A stretch of DNA of 64,000 bases from an uncultured Succinivibrio sp. Its GTDB lineage: Bacteria > Pseudomonadota > Gammaproteobacteria > Enterobacterales > Succinivibrionaceae. The notes under the pieces were generated by a model. That model had not been told where the DNA came from. It saw only the letters and a program-made list of their open reading frames with translations, and searched no databases. Position 1 is the stretch's first letter; the number at the start of each line of letters is the position of its first letter. Made by a program: the position numbers and the translations under genes. Positions 26,105 through 34,782 of the stretch are shown here, in pieces. The stretch lies in NCBI GenBank assembly GCA_902785325.1, contig CACZXZ010000008.1, positions 1 to 64,000 of the forward strand, in the 5' to 3' direction.

Positions 26105-26485
26105 ATTTTAGTCTTATCATTTGGTACTAATATTACCTAATTTACCTCTTAAAAGTAATACATTTCTTTTAATTTCAATATGTTATTTTAATTGTATAGT
26201 CATTTATACTACATAATATAGCTAACATGTTAGATAAAGAATTTATAAAAATATCACCTAAAACAAGGTTAATTTTTGATATATAGGTATAACTTTTAAA
26301 GTACAAAGCTGATAAAAAAGGGATTTCAGCTAAAGTAGGATCCTTAAAAAAGGACGTATTAGTAGTAAGGAGTAAGATTATTCTTTGATAATTAAGTCTA
26401 GAGGCAGAAAACTAACAAGAAATGGAGTCAGTTTAATTTGTGGTATTGAGCATTAGTCATAAATTAAGTTTTATCTTATCTCAAA
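26105..26485. other. Intergenic region between the porin genes
   Basis: AT-rich, with no coding sequence that I can support. It separates two independently promoted and terminated porin genes. Confidence 0.4.
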
Positions 26486-26523
26486 AAAACAAATCCCCTC
26501 CTAAGTACTCCTAGGAAGGGATC
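26484..26523 (-). terminator. Terminator after porin 2
   Basis: A 13-bp stem (26494-26506 with 26511-26523) with two mismatches, core CCTCCTAAG/CCTAGGAAGG. The minus-strand tail is TTTGTTTTTTTG. Confidence 0.75.
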
Positions 26524-26552
26524 CTTTAATAAATTAAGATTAACTTAACTTA

Positions 26553-27671
26553 TTAGAATACGTAACGAGCACCAGCTGCGAATAATGTATCCTTAGCATT
26601 GTGATCTACTGATCTAATGTGTCTTGAATTATTTACATTATCGCCTGAATTTGCATCGAACTCAGCCTCAACCCATACCTTGAAGGTTGGAGCGATTTGG
26701 TAGTTTGCAATTACAGGAACACGACGTTGGATGTAGCTTGCGCCAGTGAAATTTGTTTGCTTAAACTTACTGTCTTTAACATCGTAACCGATGGTTAAAG
26801 ATACACCATTGTCAAAGCCATAACCAGCAACTAACTCAACACCCTTAACTTTCTCTCTAGCATTTAAATTGTTATCTTTGTAAGCATTGTTATAGTTTAG
26901 CTTATAAGTGTTGAATAAACCTGCAAAATAGAAGCCTGTATCTGAGCCCCATGCTACTGATACAGCGGTATTCTTGAATGTATCAAACAAATGCTTATTA
27001 TTTTCTGTATAAAAGCGCTCATCATCCTGGAACTTAACAAAATCGTAAGCTGCTTTGATTGATAATGGACCAAATACAACGTTATCAAAGGTGTAACCTA
27101 AACCTAAGCCAAAGCCATCTTCAACATCAAGTTTTTTGCCTGCAACCTTTACGCCATCTTCTGCAATTTGGAAAGAAGCAGCTGCATATAAACCGTTGTT
27201 GTCATAGATGTAACGTACAGTACCAGGACGACGGTTACCATTAGTATCACCTTGAACCTGAGCAGTACCTACATACTCAAACACATCAGTTGCAGCCTGA
27301 ACGTCGTAGATTGAGTTTAAAGACTTACCAGCTTGAACCTTACCGAATACACCAAAATCTGCGCCAACGTATTGATCACGAGCTGTGAAGCTGCTGTCGC
27401 TGTTCTCGTTGTTGCCATCTGATGCATCCCACTCTGCGAATGCAAATACTGAAACTGAATCATTTACCTTAGTAGTGCCAGCAATGTTGAAACGAGCTGA
27501 GTTCTTTAAGGATGAATCATCTTTACCAGCCTTGTCGTAGTTACCATTGTAAGCAACTGCTTGAACACGACCACCAACTTTTAATGAAGTACCGTCTTTA
27601 TCGTATACGGTTGCTGCTGTTGCAGAGGTAGCTACTGCTAAAACTGCTAATGCTAATAATGACTTTTTCAT
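26553..27671 (-). CDS. Outer-membrane general porin, copy 2
   Basis: Signal peptide ending ATSATAA; mature start TVYDKDGTSLKVGGRVQAVA, with RFNIAGTTKVNDSVSVF and QAGKSLNSIYD, and a C-terminus GARYVF. It is 372 aa. It aligns throughout with porin 1, but the loops differ, and its codons look more biased, suggesting it is the major porin (impression, not measured). A near-consensus promoter and an AAGGA SD support strong expression. Confidence 0.92.
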   Translation of the reverse strand: MKKSLLALAVLAVATSATAATVYDKDGTSLKVGGRVQAVAYNGNYDKAGKDDSSLKNSARFNIAGTTKVNDSVSVFAFAEWDASDGNNENSDSSFTARDQYVGADFGVFGKVQAGKSLNSIYDVQAATDVFEYVGTAQVQGDTNGNRRPGTVRYIYDNNGLYAAASFQIAEDGVKVAGKKLDVEDGFGLGLGYTFDNVVFGPLSIKAAYDFVKFQDDERFYTENNKHLFDTFKNTAVSVAWGSDTGFYFAGLFNTYKLNYNNAYKDNNLNAREKVKGVELVAGYGFDNGVSLTIGYDVKDSKFKQTNFTGASYIQRRVPVIANYQIAPTFKVWVEAEFDANSGDNVNNSRHIRSVDHNAKDTLFAAGARYVF

Positions 27672-27749
27672 AATAATTTCCTTTATATTTATTTGTATTT
27701 TTTTTAAGTAAAGACCGTGTTAACAACACATGATCTTTCTTCAGTTGTA

Positions 27750-27778
27750 AATTTAGATCTATTTCACAAGTCTGTCAA
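27750..27778 (-). promoter_or_regulatory. Sigma-70 promoter of porin 2
   Basis: On the minus strand TTGACA (27778-27773), 17-bp spacer, TAAATT (27755-27750). The spacer contains TGTGAAATAGATCTAA, a weaker CRP-like match. Confidence 0.8.
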
Positions 27779-27887
27779 TAAAAATTGAACCTAAGGCACA
27801 CTTTTATATAGATTATTTAGCTTTTTAAAGAAAGTTGTGAGTGTAAAATAAAATATAAATTACATCTAATTTATTGTTTTATATAAT

Positions 27888-27916
27888 AAAAAAGAACACC
27901 TAGGTGTTCTTTTTTA
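27888..27916. terminator. Terminator after pyrD
   Basis: The palindrome GAACACC-TA-GGTGTTC (27894-27909) is flanked by A6 and T6, and works on either strand. It closes the pepN-DUF2835-pyrD transcript. Confidence 0.85.
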
Positions 27917-27936
27917 CAATTTTACTAATTTTGTAT

Positions 27937-28968
27937 CTAAAGGTTGTCAACAATGGATTTCACCACATTAGGACCTCTGTACACTAATGAGGAGTACAAT
28001 TGCACCAAACTAGCGCCATTGTTTAGTTTCTCTTTAGCACTGATGATGTTAGATACACCACCTACACCAATAATTGGGATAGCACCTTTTAAGTTATCAT
28101 TAACTTTCTGTAAAGTAAGATTACTTAAAGCTCTTAGAGGTTCACCTGACAATCCGCCCCATTCACTAGCATGCTCAAGACCATGGATAGGCTCTCTTTG
28201 AGTGGTGGTATTAGTACAGGTAATACCATCTACTTTAACCTCAAGGCAGATCTCACAAATGGTGTTTAGCATATCGTCAGATAAATCAGGACTTATCTTT
28301 ACAACTAATGGTACATATTTTGAGAACTTTTCTTGAAGCTTAGCCTGCTCTTCTTTTAAAGGTTTGATAAGCTTTAATAAAGGCTCTTTTGCCTGAAGCT
28401 TAGTAAGATCTGGGGTATTTGGACAAGAGATGTTTACGGCAATGTAGTCTGCGTATTCATAAACTTTTCTCATGCAAATTAAATAGTCGTCTAAGGCATT
28501 TTCAATTGGGGTGGTTTCATTTTTACCAATGCTTACACCTAAGATACCTTGGTATTTTCTTTTCTTAAGGTTGTTGACTAAATAGTCCACGCCCTTATTG
28601 TTAAAGCCCATTCGGTTAATAATGCCTTGAGCACTTTTAATTCTAAACATACGAGGTTTAGGATTACCATCTTGAGGTTTAGGAGTTACAGTACCAACCT
28701 CAATATGTCCAAAGCCTAAAGCGCCAAAAAAATCTATGGCTTCACCATTTTTATCAAGACCTGCTGCAAGACCTATAGGATTTTTAAAGTTTAAGCCCAT
28801 TACGGTAACAGGTCTGTAGGCAACTTCTTGTTTAAAGAGCTTTAGCAAAGGTCTTTTTGAGCAAAGCTTAGCACCAGTCATAATGATGCCATGAGCAGTT
28901 TCAGCATCAGCTAAAAATAAAAATGGTCTTATAAAAGTTGGATATAGACTATATGGAATAAATTGCAT
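27937..28968 (-). CDS. pyrD: Dihydroorotate dehydrogenase, class 2 type
   Basis: Oxidises dihydroorotate to orotate with FMN in pyrimidine synthesis. The N-terminal helical extension (YPTFIRPFLFLADAETAHGI) is the membrane and quinone module of class 2 enzymes, and the barrel has FKNPIGLAAGLDKNGEAIDF, VSIGKN and TNTTTQRE. Oddly, the catalytic base position reads NISCPNTPDL, with Cys182 where class 2 enzymes have Ser (NISSPNT in E. coli); Cys is the base in class 1 enzymes. It is 343 aa and the last gene of the pepN operon, 11 bp after DUF2835. Confidence 0.94.
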   Translation of the reverse strand: MQFIPYSLYPTFIRPFLFLADAETAHGIIMTGAKLCSKRPLLKLFKQEVAYRPVTVMGLNFKNPIGLAAGLDKNGEAIDFFGALGFGHIEVGTVTPKPQDGNPKPRMFRIKSAQGIINRMGFNNKGVDYLVNNLKKRKYQGILGVSIGKNETTPIENALDDYLICMRKVYEYADYIAVNISCPNTPDLTKLQAKEPLLKLIKPLKEEQAKLQEKFSKYVPLVVKISPDLSDDMLNTICEICLEVKVDGITCTNTTTQREPIHGLEHASEWGGLSGEPLRALSNLTLQKVNDNLKGAIPIIGVGGVSNIISAKEKLNNGASLVQLYSSLVYRGPNVVKSIVDNL

Positions 28969-28979
28969 TTAAAACCTGC

Positions 28980-29207
28980 CTAGATCTTTTTAATTTCAAC
29001 AAACTTATTGTCTTGAGTGGTTGCCAACTCAAAATTTCCATAAATGCCCTCTTGGGTGGTAAATTTTTTGAGATGGTTAGCATCAAGTTCAAGTACTAAC
29101 CCTTTGTCAGTTCTTACTCTCACCTTTTTTATCACACCTTGATAAATAGAGAGTAAGTCGTCTTTACTTAAAGCTAGTGAAAAGCGATAGTACTTGTATC
29201 CAAACAT
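28980..29207 (-). CDS. DUF2835 family small protein
   Basis: 75 aa with the DUF2835 pattern: YKYYRFSLALSKDDLLSIYQ, KVRVRTDKGLVLELDA, LKKFTTQEGIYGNFEL. The family is found in gammaproteobacteria, often beside pepN and pyrD as here; function is unknown. It starts 2 bp after pepN stops. The sequence suggests a small beta-rich domain, with no signal or membrane segment. Confidence 0.85.
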   Translation of the reverse strand: MFGYKYYRFSLALSKDDLLSIYQGVIKKVRVRTDKGLVLELDANHLKKFTTQEGIYGNFELATTQDNKFVEIKKI

Positions 29208-29209
29208 AT

Positions 29210-31840
29210 TTATTCTGCCTTTAAAGCTGCATCTACTTTCTCGTATAAAGAGCGAGATAAGCCATTTAATTGCATTAAATCCTTTAAGGCTTTTTCAATC
29301 ATAGCCTGTCTAGTTTCATCAAATCTGCGATAGCTTAAAAGTGGAGTTAAGATTCTAGCAGCTACGCTAGGATTTACACTGTTAAGCTTCTTAATCTCAT
29401 TACATAATACAGTATAACCGTCTCCTGAGATATCGTGTAGTGCTACAGGATTTGATAAAGACATCGCACCTACTAGAGCTCTTACTCTATTTGGGTTATT
29501 ACCATAATAACTTGGATGTGACAATAAAGCTTTAACATTTTCAATTGCCTTGTGTGAAGGAACAGTTGCTTGAACTCTAAAGTAATTGTCAAAAGCGATA
29601 GGATCACGACTAAACTCTTTTTCAAAGTGCTTTAAGATAGTTCCTTTGCACTCTAAATCAAGATGTACAGCTTCTTTCATAGCAGCTAATCGGTCAGTCA
29701 TGTTCTTGTTCTTTTGATAATGATTTAGTACAAGATCAGAGGCCTTAGAAGCTTGCTCTTTTACCTTGTAGCAAAGTGCTAGCATAGATAAACATGTATT
29801 TGAAAGCGAGCGTTTTGCCATATTAGCTACGCTATACCCATTAGAGCTTGCCTTAACCTTAGCATAGACAGCTGCAAACTGTTCTTCTAAAGCTACAGCA
29901 ACTTTTTGTACTAAAGCTTTTCTTACTTTATTTAAAGCATCAATATCAATCTTATCAAAAGTCTCCATCATGCTATCAATACTTTGAATGGTTAAGGTTT
30001 CATTGATTAAGATGAAATCAGACTTTGCATTAACGTTATTTAATAGCTCTTTGTAAGACTCAATAAGCTCTTTTGGCTCTGGTAACATGCCATCTACTTT
30101 AGCTAGCGCTAAGTTGTCATGTACATATTGATTTTGAATAGCAACTGCACTGTCTACCTTAATAAAAGCATCATCACAGTAAGACAACATGTGTTGATAA
30201 TCTTTTAAGGTATATGGTGCTTGTAATTTTACTGGAGCACTAAAATCACGTAGGATTACAGGAAGAGTGCCTTTATCTAGGTTAAAGCGATACTCACACT
30301 TTTCTTTGTCTAAAATCAACACACCATTTTGAGGTAATTGATTTGGACGTACATCATGACCGTCAGGATCTAAGAAGCTTACTCTAATTGGCATATAGAA
30401 AGGCTCTTTAACCTTCTGATCTTTAGTAGGCTTGGTACTTTGAGATAAAGTTAAAACTAATTGTTTTTCACTATCGTCATAATCCCAAGTAGCTGTTACG
30501 GTTGGAGTACCTGCCTGTGTGTACCAGCGTCTAAATTGAGTAAGATCAATCTGACCTATCTCTTCCATACATACTAAGAAGTCCTCAATAGTAACTGCCT
30601 GACCGTCATATTTAGTTAAGTAGTACTTTAAGGCAGCCTTAAACTTTTGCTCACCAATTAAAGTATGGATCATACGGATAACTTCAGCACCTTTATCATA
30701 GATGGTTACGGTGTAGAAATTGTTCATCTCCATTACTTCATCAGGACGTACAGGATGAGCCATTGGGGAAGCATCCTCTGCAAATTGAGGACCACGAATT
30801 ACTTTAATGGCATGAAGTCTTGTTAAAGCACGATTAGCTACATCAGAGCTAAACTCTTGATCACGGAATACGGTTAAGCTCTCTTTTAAGGACAATTGGA
30901 ACCAGTCACGTAAAGTTACTCTGTCACCAGTGTAGTTGTGGAAGTACTCATGACCAATTACGCTTTGAACATTGTAGAAAGCTGTATCTGTTGCTGTCTG
31001 AGGATCAACCATGACATAAATAGAGTTAAATACATTTAAGCTCTTATTTTCCATAGCTCCAAAGTTAAAGAAATCAACAGCTACAACTTTGAAGTTATCA
31101 AGATCATATTCAAGATCCCATCTGTCCTCATCCCACTTCATAGAGTCTTTAATAGATTGCATAGCAAATAAGCCTCTATCGTGAGAGCCTCTATCTACAT
31201 ATAATTGCAAATCTACTTTACGACCAGATTTAGTGGTAAAAGTATCAGATACGATATCAAAGGTACCAGCTACTAGTGCAAAAAGGTAACTTGGCTTTGG
31301 GAAAGGATCTTCCCAAATTGCATACTCACGTCCCTTTTGATTACCTTGCTCAATTAAATTACCGTTTGAAAGTAATACTCCACAACCATAGGTTGGACCA
31401 TAGATGGTTACTCTATAGGTAGCTAGAACGTCAGATCTGTCTAAGAAATAGGTAATACGACGGAAACCTTGCGGCTCACATTGAGTACAAAAAGCACCGT
31501 TAGAACGGTATAAGCCCATTAAAGAAGTATTAGCTGTAGGATTGATAGTGTTTTCAATCTCTACTACAAACTCATTAGGTACATTAGCAATCTCAAGTTT
31601 GTCTTTGTTAACCTTATACTTGCAGGCTAATCCATCAACTTTAACTGAGTTTAAAACTAGATCTTCACCATCTAAGACTAAAGGTGCTTTTAAATCGTCG
31701 GTTAAACGCTTGTATTTAACAACAGATTTAACCAAAGTTCTCTCGTCATCTAATTCAAAGGTTAAATCAATGTGGGATGCGGTAAATAAAGGAGCTTTGT
31801 AATCAGTGCGTTTTTGAGCTTTAAAGGTACGTTTTTCCAT
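29210..31840 (-). CDS. pepN: Aminopeptidase N
   Basis: M1-family zinc aminopeptidase that removes N-terminal residues from peptides in the cytoplasm. Exopeptidase motif FGAMENKSL at about residues 261-269; zinc motif HEYFH at about 298-302 with the distal Glu in LKESLTVFRDQEF. At 876 aa it is full length (E. coli 870), with the C-terminal helical domain intact (DRLAAM, NPNRVRALVGAM). It is the first gene of pepN-DUF2835-pyrD. Confidence 0.97.
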   Translation of the reverse strand: MEKRTFKAQKRTDYKAPLFTASHIDLTFELDDERTLVKSVVKYKRLTDDLKAPLVLDGEDLVLNSVKVDGLACKYKVNKDKLEIANVPNEFVVEIENTINPTANTSLMGLYRSNGAFCTQCEPQGFRRITYFLDRSDVLATYRVTIYGPTYGCGVLLSNGNLIEQGNQKGREYAIWEDPFPKPSYLFALVAGTFDIVSDTFTTKSGRKVDLQLYVDRGSHDRGLFAMQSIKDSMKWDEDRWDLEYDLDNFKVVAVDFFNFGAMENKSLNVFNSIYVMVDPQTATDTAFYNVQSVIGHEYFHNYTGDRVTLRDWFQLSLKESLTVFRDQEFSSDVANRALTRLHAIKVIRGPQFAEDASPMAHPVRPDEVMEMNNFYTVTIYDKGAEVIRMIHTLIGEQKFKAALKYYLTKYDGQAVTIEDFLVCMEEIGQIDLTQFRRWYTQAGTPTVTATWDYDDSEKQLVLTLSQSTKPTKDQKVKEPFYMPIRVSFLDPDGHDVRPNQLPQNGVLILDKEKCEYRFNLDKGTLPVILRDFSAPVKLQAPYTLKDYQHMLSYCDDAFIKVDSAVAIQNQYVHDNLALAKVDGMLPEPKELIESYKELLNNVNAKSDFILINETLTIQSIDSMMETFDKIDIDALNKVRKALVQKVAVALEEQFAAVYAKVKASSNGYSVANMAKRSLSNTCLSMLALCYKVKEQASKASDLVLNHYQKNKNMTDRLAAMKEAVHLDLECKGTILKHFEKEFSRDPIAFDNYFRVQATVPSHKAIENVKALLSHPSYYGNNPNRVRALVGAMSLSNPVALHDISGDGYTVLCNEIKKLNSVNPSVAARILTPLLSYRRFDETRQAMIEKALKDLMQLNGLSRSLYEKVDAALKAE

Positions 31841-31856
31841 AGTATTTTTTATCCTT

Positions 31857-31884
31857 TATAAAAAAGCCTGGCATTGCCAGGCTT
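31857..31884 (-). terminator. Terminator after prc
   Basis: AAGCCTGGC (31864-31872) pairs perfectly with GCCAGGCTT (31876-31884), loop ATT. The minus-strand tail is six T. It separates proQ-prc from pepN. Confidence 0.85.
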
Positions 31885-31891
31885 CAAATCA

Positions 31892-33955
31892 TTACTTAAC
31901 CTGATATTTAAGTAAGAATGGAGTATTGTTGGTGGCAATCTCATAGTTGATATTCTTAAGCATCTTTGAATAGTCTGCAGCAATATCAACACATGCTTTT
32001 AAGATTGGATCATCAAACTCAAAATTGTCAGGTAAATCTTTTACTGATTTTACAGGTGGCTTATGCATAGCCTTTAGACGAATATTAGTATTCTCTAATT
32101 GACGCTTTTCGTCTTCATTAAACTTAGCTTTTCTTTGTGCAAAGTTTAAGGTTAAGTATTTAGAGTTTTTAACTTCAAAATATCTTTGACGCTCAGATTT
32201 AATCACATTAAATACAGGATCATCTTTAACACGTTCTTGATAATTGTGAGTTAAAACTGATACAAACTGAGAATTATCTAGTAATTCATTGTATTCAGCA
32301 GGATAAATCTTATCCCAACGTAAAGCGTTAGGCTCTGTTCTCTCACCAAGCTCTGTTACATCAATTAAAGTTGGTAACTCAATATCTGGAGTTACACCAT
32401 TTAACTGTGTAGAACCACCATTAATACGGTAGAACTTAGCTATAGTGTAGTGAATAGAACCATAATCCACATCTAAATCATAGAAGCGAGTAAGTGGTCT
32501 GCTCTGTTGTACAGTACCTTTACCATAGGAGGTATCACCTACTACAATGGCTCTACCATAATCTTGCAAAGCTGCAGCCATAATCTCAGAGCTTGAAGCT
32601 GATAGACGGTTGATTAACACTACTAAAGGACCTTTATAATCGATAGACTCATCTGTATCGTCATAAGGGACTTGATTTGCGTTAACATCTCTTACTTGTA
32701 CGACAGGACCTTTCTTAATAAATAAGCCAGTAGTATAAACAGCCTCTGGTAATAGACCACCGCCGTTATTACGAAGATCTACAATGATAGCTTGAACATT
32801 TTGCTCTTTTAGCTTATTAAGCTCGCGTTTTACATTTAAATGTAAATCAGTATAGAAGCTAGATATGGTAATCACACCAATCTTTTTACCATCAAAAGCG
32901 GTATATACTTTTGATTTTGCTTCCTTATCCTGAAGTCTAATCTTGTCGCGGACAATCTCTACATTAAAGGTCTTAGCACTAGCGCCTTCATCACGCTCAA
33001 TTTCAAGAGTAACAGAGGTACCTTTCTTACCTTTAATCTTTTTTACAACTTCAGTAAGTCTCCAGCCGATAATATCCTCATTAGCTCCGCCCTTTTGACG
33101 TACACCTATGATCTTATCTTTTGGTTTTAACTTCTTAGTCTTCTCTGCAGGAGATCCAGGAAGAATAGATTGAATTACAGTGTACTCATCTTCTTGTGAT
33201 AACACTGCACCAATACCCTCTAATGATAAGTTCATATCATCATTAAAGTTCTCTGACTCTACAGGGCCAAAGTAATTAGTGTGAGGATCAATTGCGGTGG
33301 CAAAAGCATTTTCAAATACAGAGAATACATCCTCTGAAGAGATTTGAGCTAAACGGTTCATACCAGCAATATAACGATTTTCAAGTCGTTTTAAGGCTTT
33401 CTCTTTGGTTTTGCCGTTTAATAATTGAATTTGGTAGTCGTTCTTAAGTTCACGATACCACAAATCCTTAAGCTCTGTCTCATCCTTAGCAAAAGCAGAT
33501 TTGGTTCTATCAATTTCGATTTTATCGTCGCTATTTAAATCGATTTCTTGCTTTAACTTCTCTAGTAAGAAAGAATACTTTTGATAACGTAACTTGATGT
33601 TTTGATTGTAGACTTGATATGGATAGTTAAGCTCGCACTTTTTAACACCGTTAATGATGCTCTTAGTATGAGCGTAGATATCATCAACTTGAGCTTGAGT
33701 ATACAAAGAATGGTTGTAATCAAGGAAAGACATAAGTCTATCTAGCACATTCAAAGCAAACTTATCGTCTACATCAATGATCTTGTAATGGGCTCTAGTG
33801 AAGTAATTGTAAATTCTAGAGCAAGCAACTTCGTGTCGGTCCTCAGGGGCTAAATTTGGCATAGCATCAGCACTTGGTATGCTCAATTTAGCCTGAGAAG
33901 TTAAACAATAGCTTGCAAGGGCGCAAGCTATTGTAACTTTAATAAACTTATTCAA
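31892..33955 (-). CDS. prc: Tail-specific protease Prc
   Basis: Periplasmic S41 protease that degrades proteins with nonpolar C-termini and, in E. coli, works with NlpI to control MepS. N-terminal signal peptide (CALASYCLTSQA), PDZ domain at about 240-330, protease core with the Ser in NRLSASSSEIM (about residue 451) and Lys in DTSYGKGTVQ (about 477). At 687 aa it matches E. coli Prc (682). The start is TTG 33955, the only in-frame codon that gives the complete signal peptide. It lies 9 bp behind proQ. Confidence 0.95.
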   Translation of the reverse strand: MNKFIKVTIACALASYCLTSQAKLSIPSADAMPNLAPEDRHEVACSRIYNYFTRAHYKIIDVDDKFALNVLDRLMSFLDYNHSLYTQAQVDDIYAHTKSIINGVKKCELNYPYQVYNQNIKLRYQKYSFLLEKLKQEIDLNSDDKIEIDRTKSAFAKDETELKDLWYRELKNDYQIQLLNGKTKEKALKRLENRYIAGMNRLAQISSEDVFSVFENAFATAIDPHTNYFGPVESENFNDDMNLSLEGIGAVLSQEDEYTVIQSILPGSPAEKTKKLKPKDKIIGVRQKGGANEDIIGWRLTEVVKKIKGKKGTSVTLEIERDEGASAKTFNVEIVRDKIRLQDKEAKSKVYTAFDGKKIGVITISSFYTDLHLNVKRELNKLKEQNVQAIIVDLRNNGGGLLPEAVYTTGLFIKKGPVVQVRDVNANQVPYDDTDESIDYKGPLVVLINRLSASSSEIMAAALQDYGRAIVVGDTSYGKGTVQQSRPLTRFYDLDVDYGSIHYTIAKFYRINGGSTQLNGVTPDIELPTLIDVTELGERTEPNALRWDKIYPAEYNELLDNSQFVSVLTHNYQERVKDDPVFNVIKSERQRYFEVKNSKYLTLNFAQRKAKFNEDEKRQLENTNIRLKAMHKPPVKSVKDLPDNFEFDDPILKACVDIAADYSKMLKNINYEIATNNTPFLLKYQVK

Positions 33956-33964
33956 TTTTAAAGC

Positions 33965-34657
33965 CTATTTCGCTTTTTTAGGAAGCAATACTCTTTGTAA
34001 TGGAAGATTTACTGTAAGACCTGATTTTAAGGTTACATATACAGTATCCTTAGTAGCATCTTGAGCTACTACACCACGCACAAAATGTTGCTCTGAACTT
34101 AAAACTAATACTTCAGTACCCTGTTTTAAATCTTCAACATTTGCTTTGTCGCCTTCAATCTTGAAAGGCTTCTTTGCTTGTGGCTTGTTACCATTGAAAG
34201 GCTTCTTTACAAAGTTTTTCTTGCCAGCGTTATTCTTTGGCTTTTGAGGCTTACGCTTAGAGTTAATCTCTGCAATACGCTCTTTTGCATAGCTTTCGTG
34301 ATGAGCATTTACTAGATCTTCAGTTGCATTACCATCAAGATCAATTCTTGCAACACCTTCTTTTACGCTATACAAATACTTTAAGCGTGCTGTATACATA
34401 CGTAAAGCTGCACGTACTTTAGTAATTGATAAACCTTCAACTGAAGCAATACGCTCTTTTAAATCATCAAAGATACCAATCTTTAATGGCTTTACTTCAC
34501 CGTCTTTTACAAAAGCTTTTGGAAAGGTCTTATATAAAAGCTCTAAAGTCTCTTTTACATGTTCAAAATGAACATTCTTGTCTGCTTTAACTTCGCTATT
34601 TTTTGAAGCTACTTCGTTCTCTGTTTTTGCAGCTTCATTGTTGTTTTGGGTTTCCAC
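33965..34657 (-). CDS. proQ: RNA chaperone ProQ
   Basis: The FinO/ProQ RNA-binding domain spans about residues 30-125 (ETLELLYKTFPKAF, PLKIGIFDDL, ALRMYTARLKYL). A Lys/Pro/Asn-rich linker and a C-terminal KOW/Tudor-like domain (EDLKQGTEVLVLSSEQHFVR) follow. ProQ binds structured sRNAs and mRNA 3' ends. The start is GTG 34657 with AAGGAG 6 nt upstream. The proQ-prc order is as in E. coli. The acidic/Asn-rich N-terminal 25 residues are an extension. Confidence 0.94.
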   Translation of the reverse strand: METQNNNEAAKTENEVASKNSEVKADKNVHFEHVKETLELLYKTFPKAFVKDGEVKPLKIGIFDDLKERIASVEGLSITKVRAALRMYTARLKYLYSVKEGVARIDLDGNATEDLVNAHHESYAKERIAEINSKRKPQKPKNNAGKKNFVKKPFNGNKPQAKKPFKIEGDKANVEDLKQGTEVLVLSSEQHFVRGVVAQDATKDTVYVTLKSGLTVNLPLQRVLLPKKAK

Positions 34658-34782
34658 AAGAAACTCCTTATAAAAAATAATACTAATGCCCTTATTTTAC
34701 ATTATCTTTCTGAAATTTGTATAGAATTTATCGGTCTTATGTGCACAAATAGCTAAAATTTGGGTAAAAAGCAGACTTTAGC

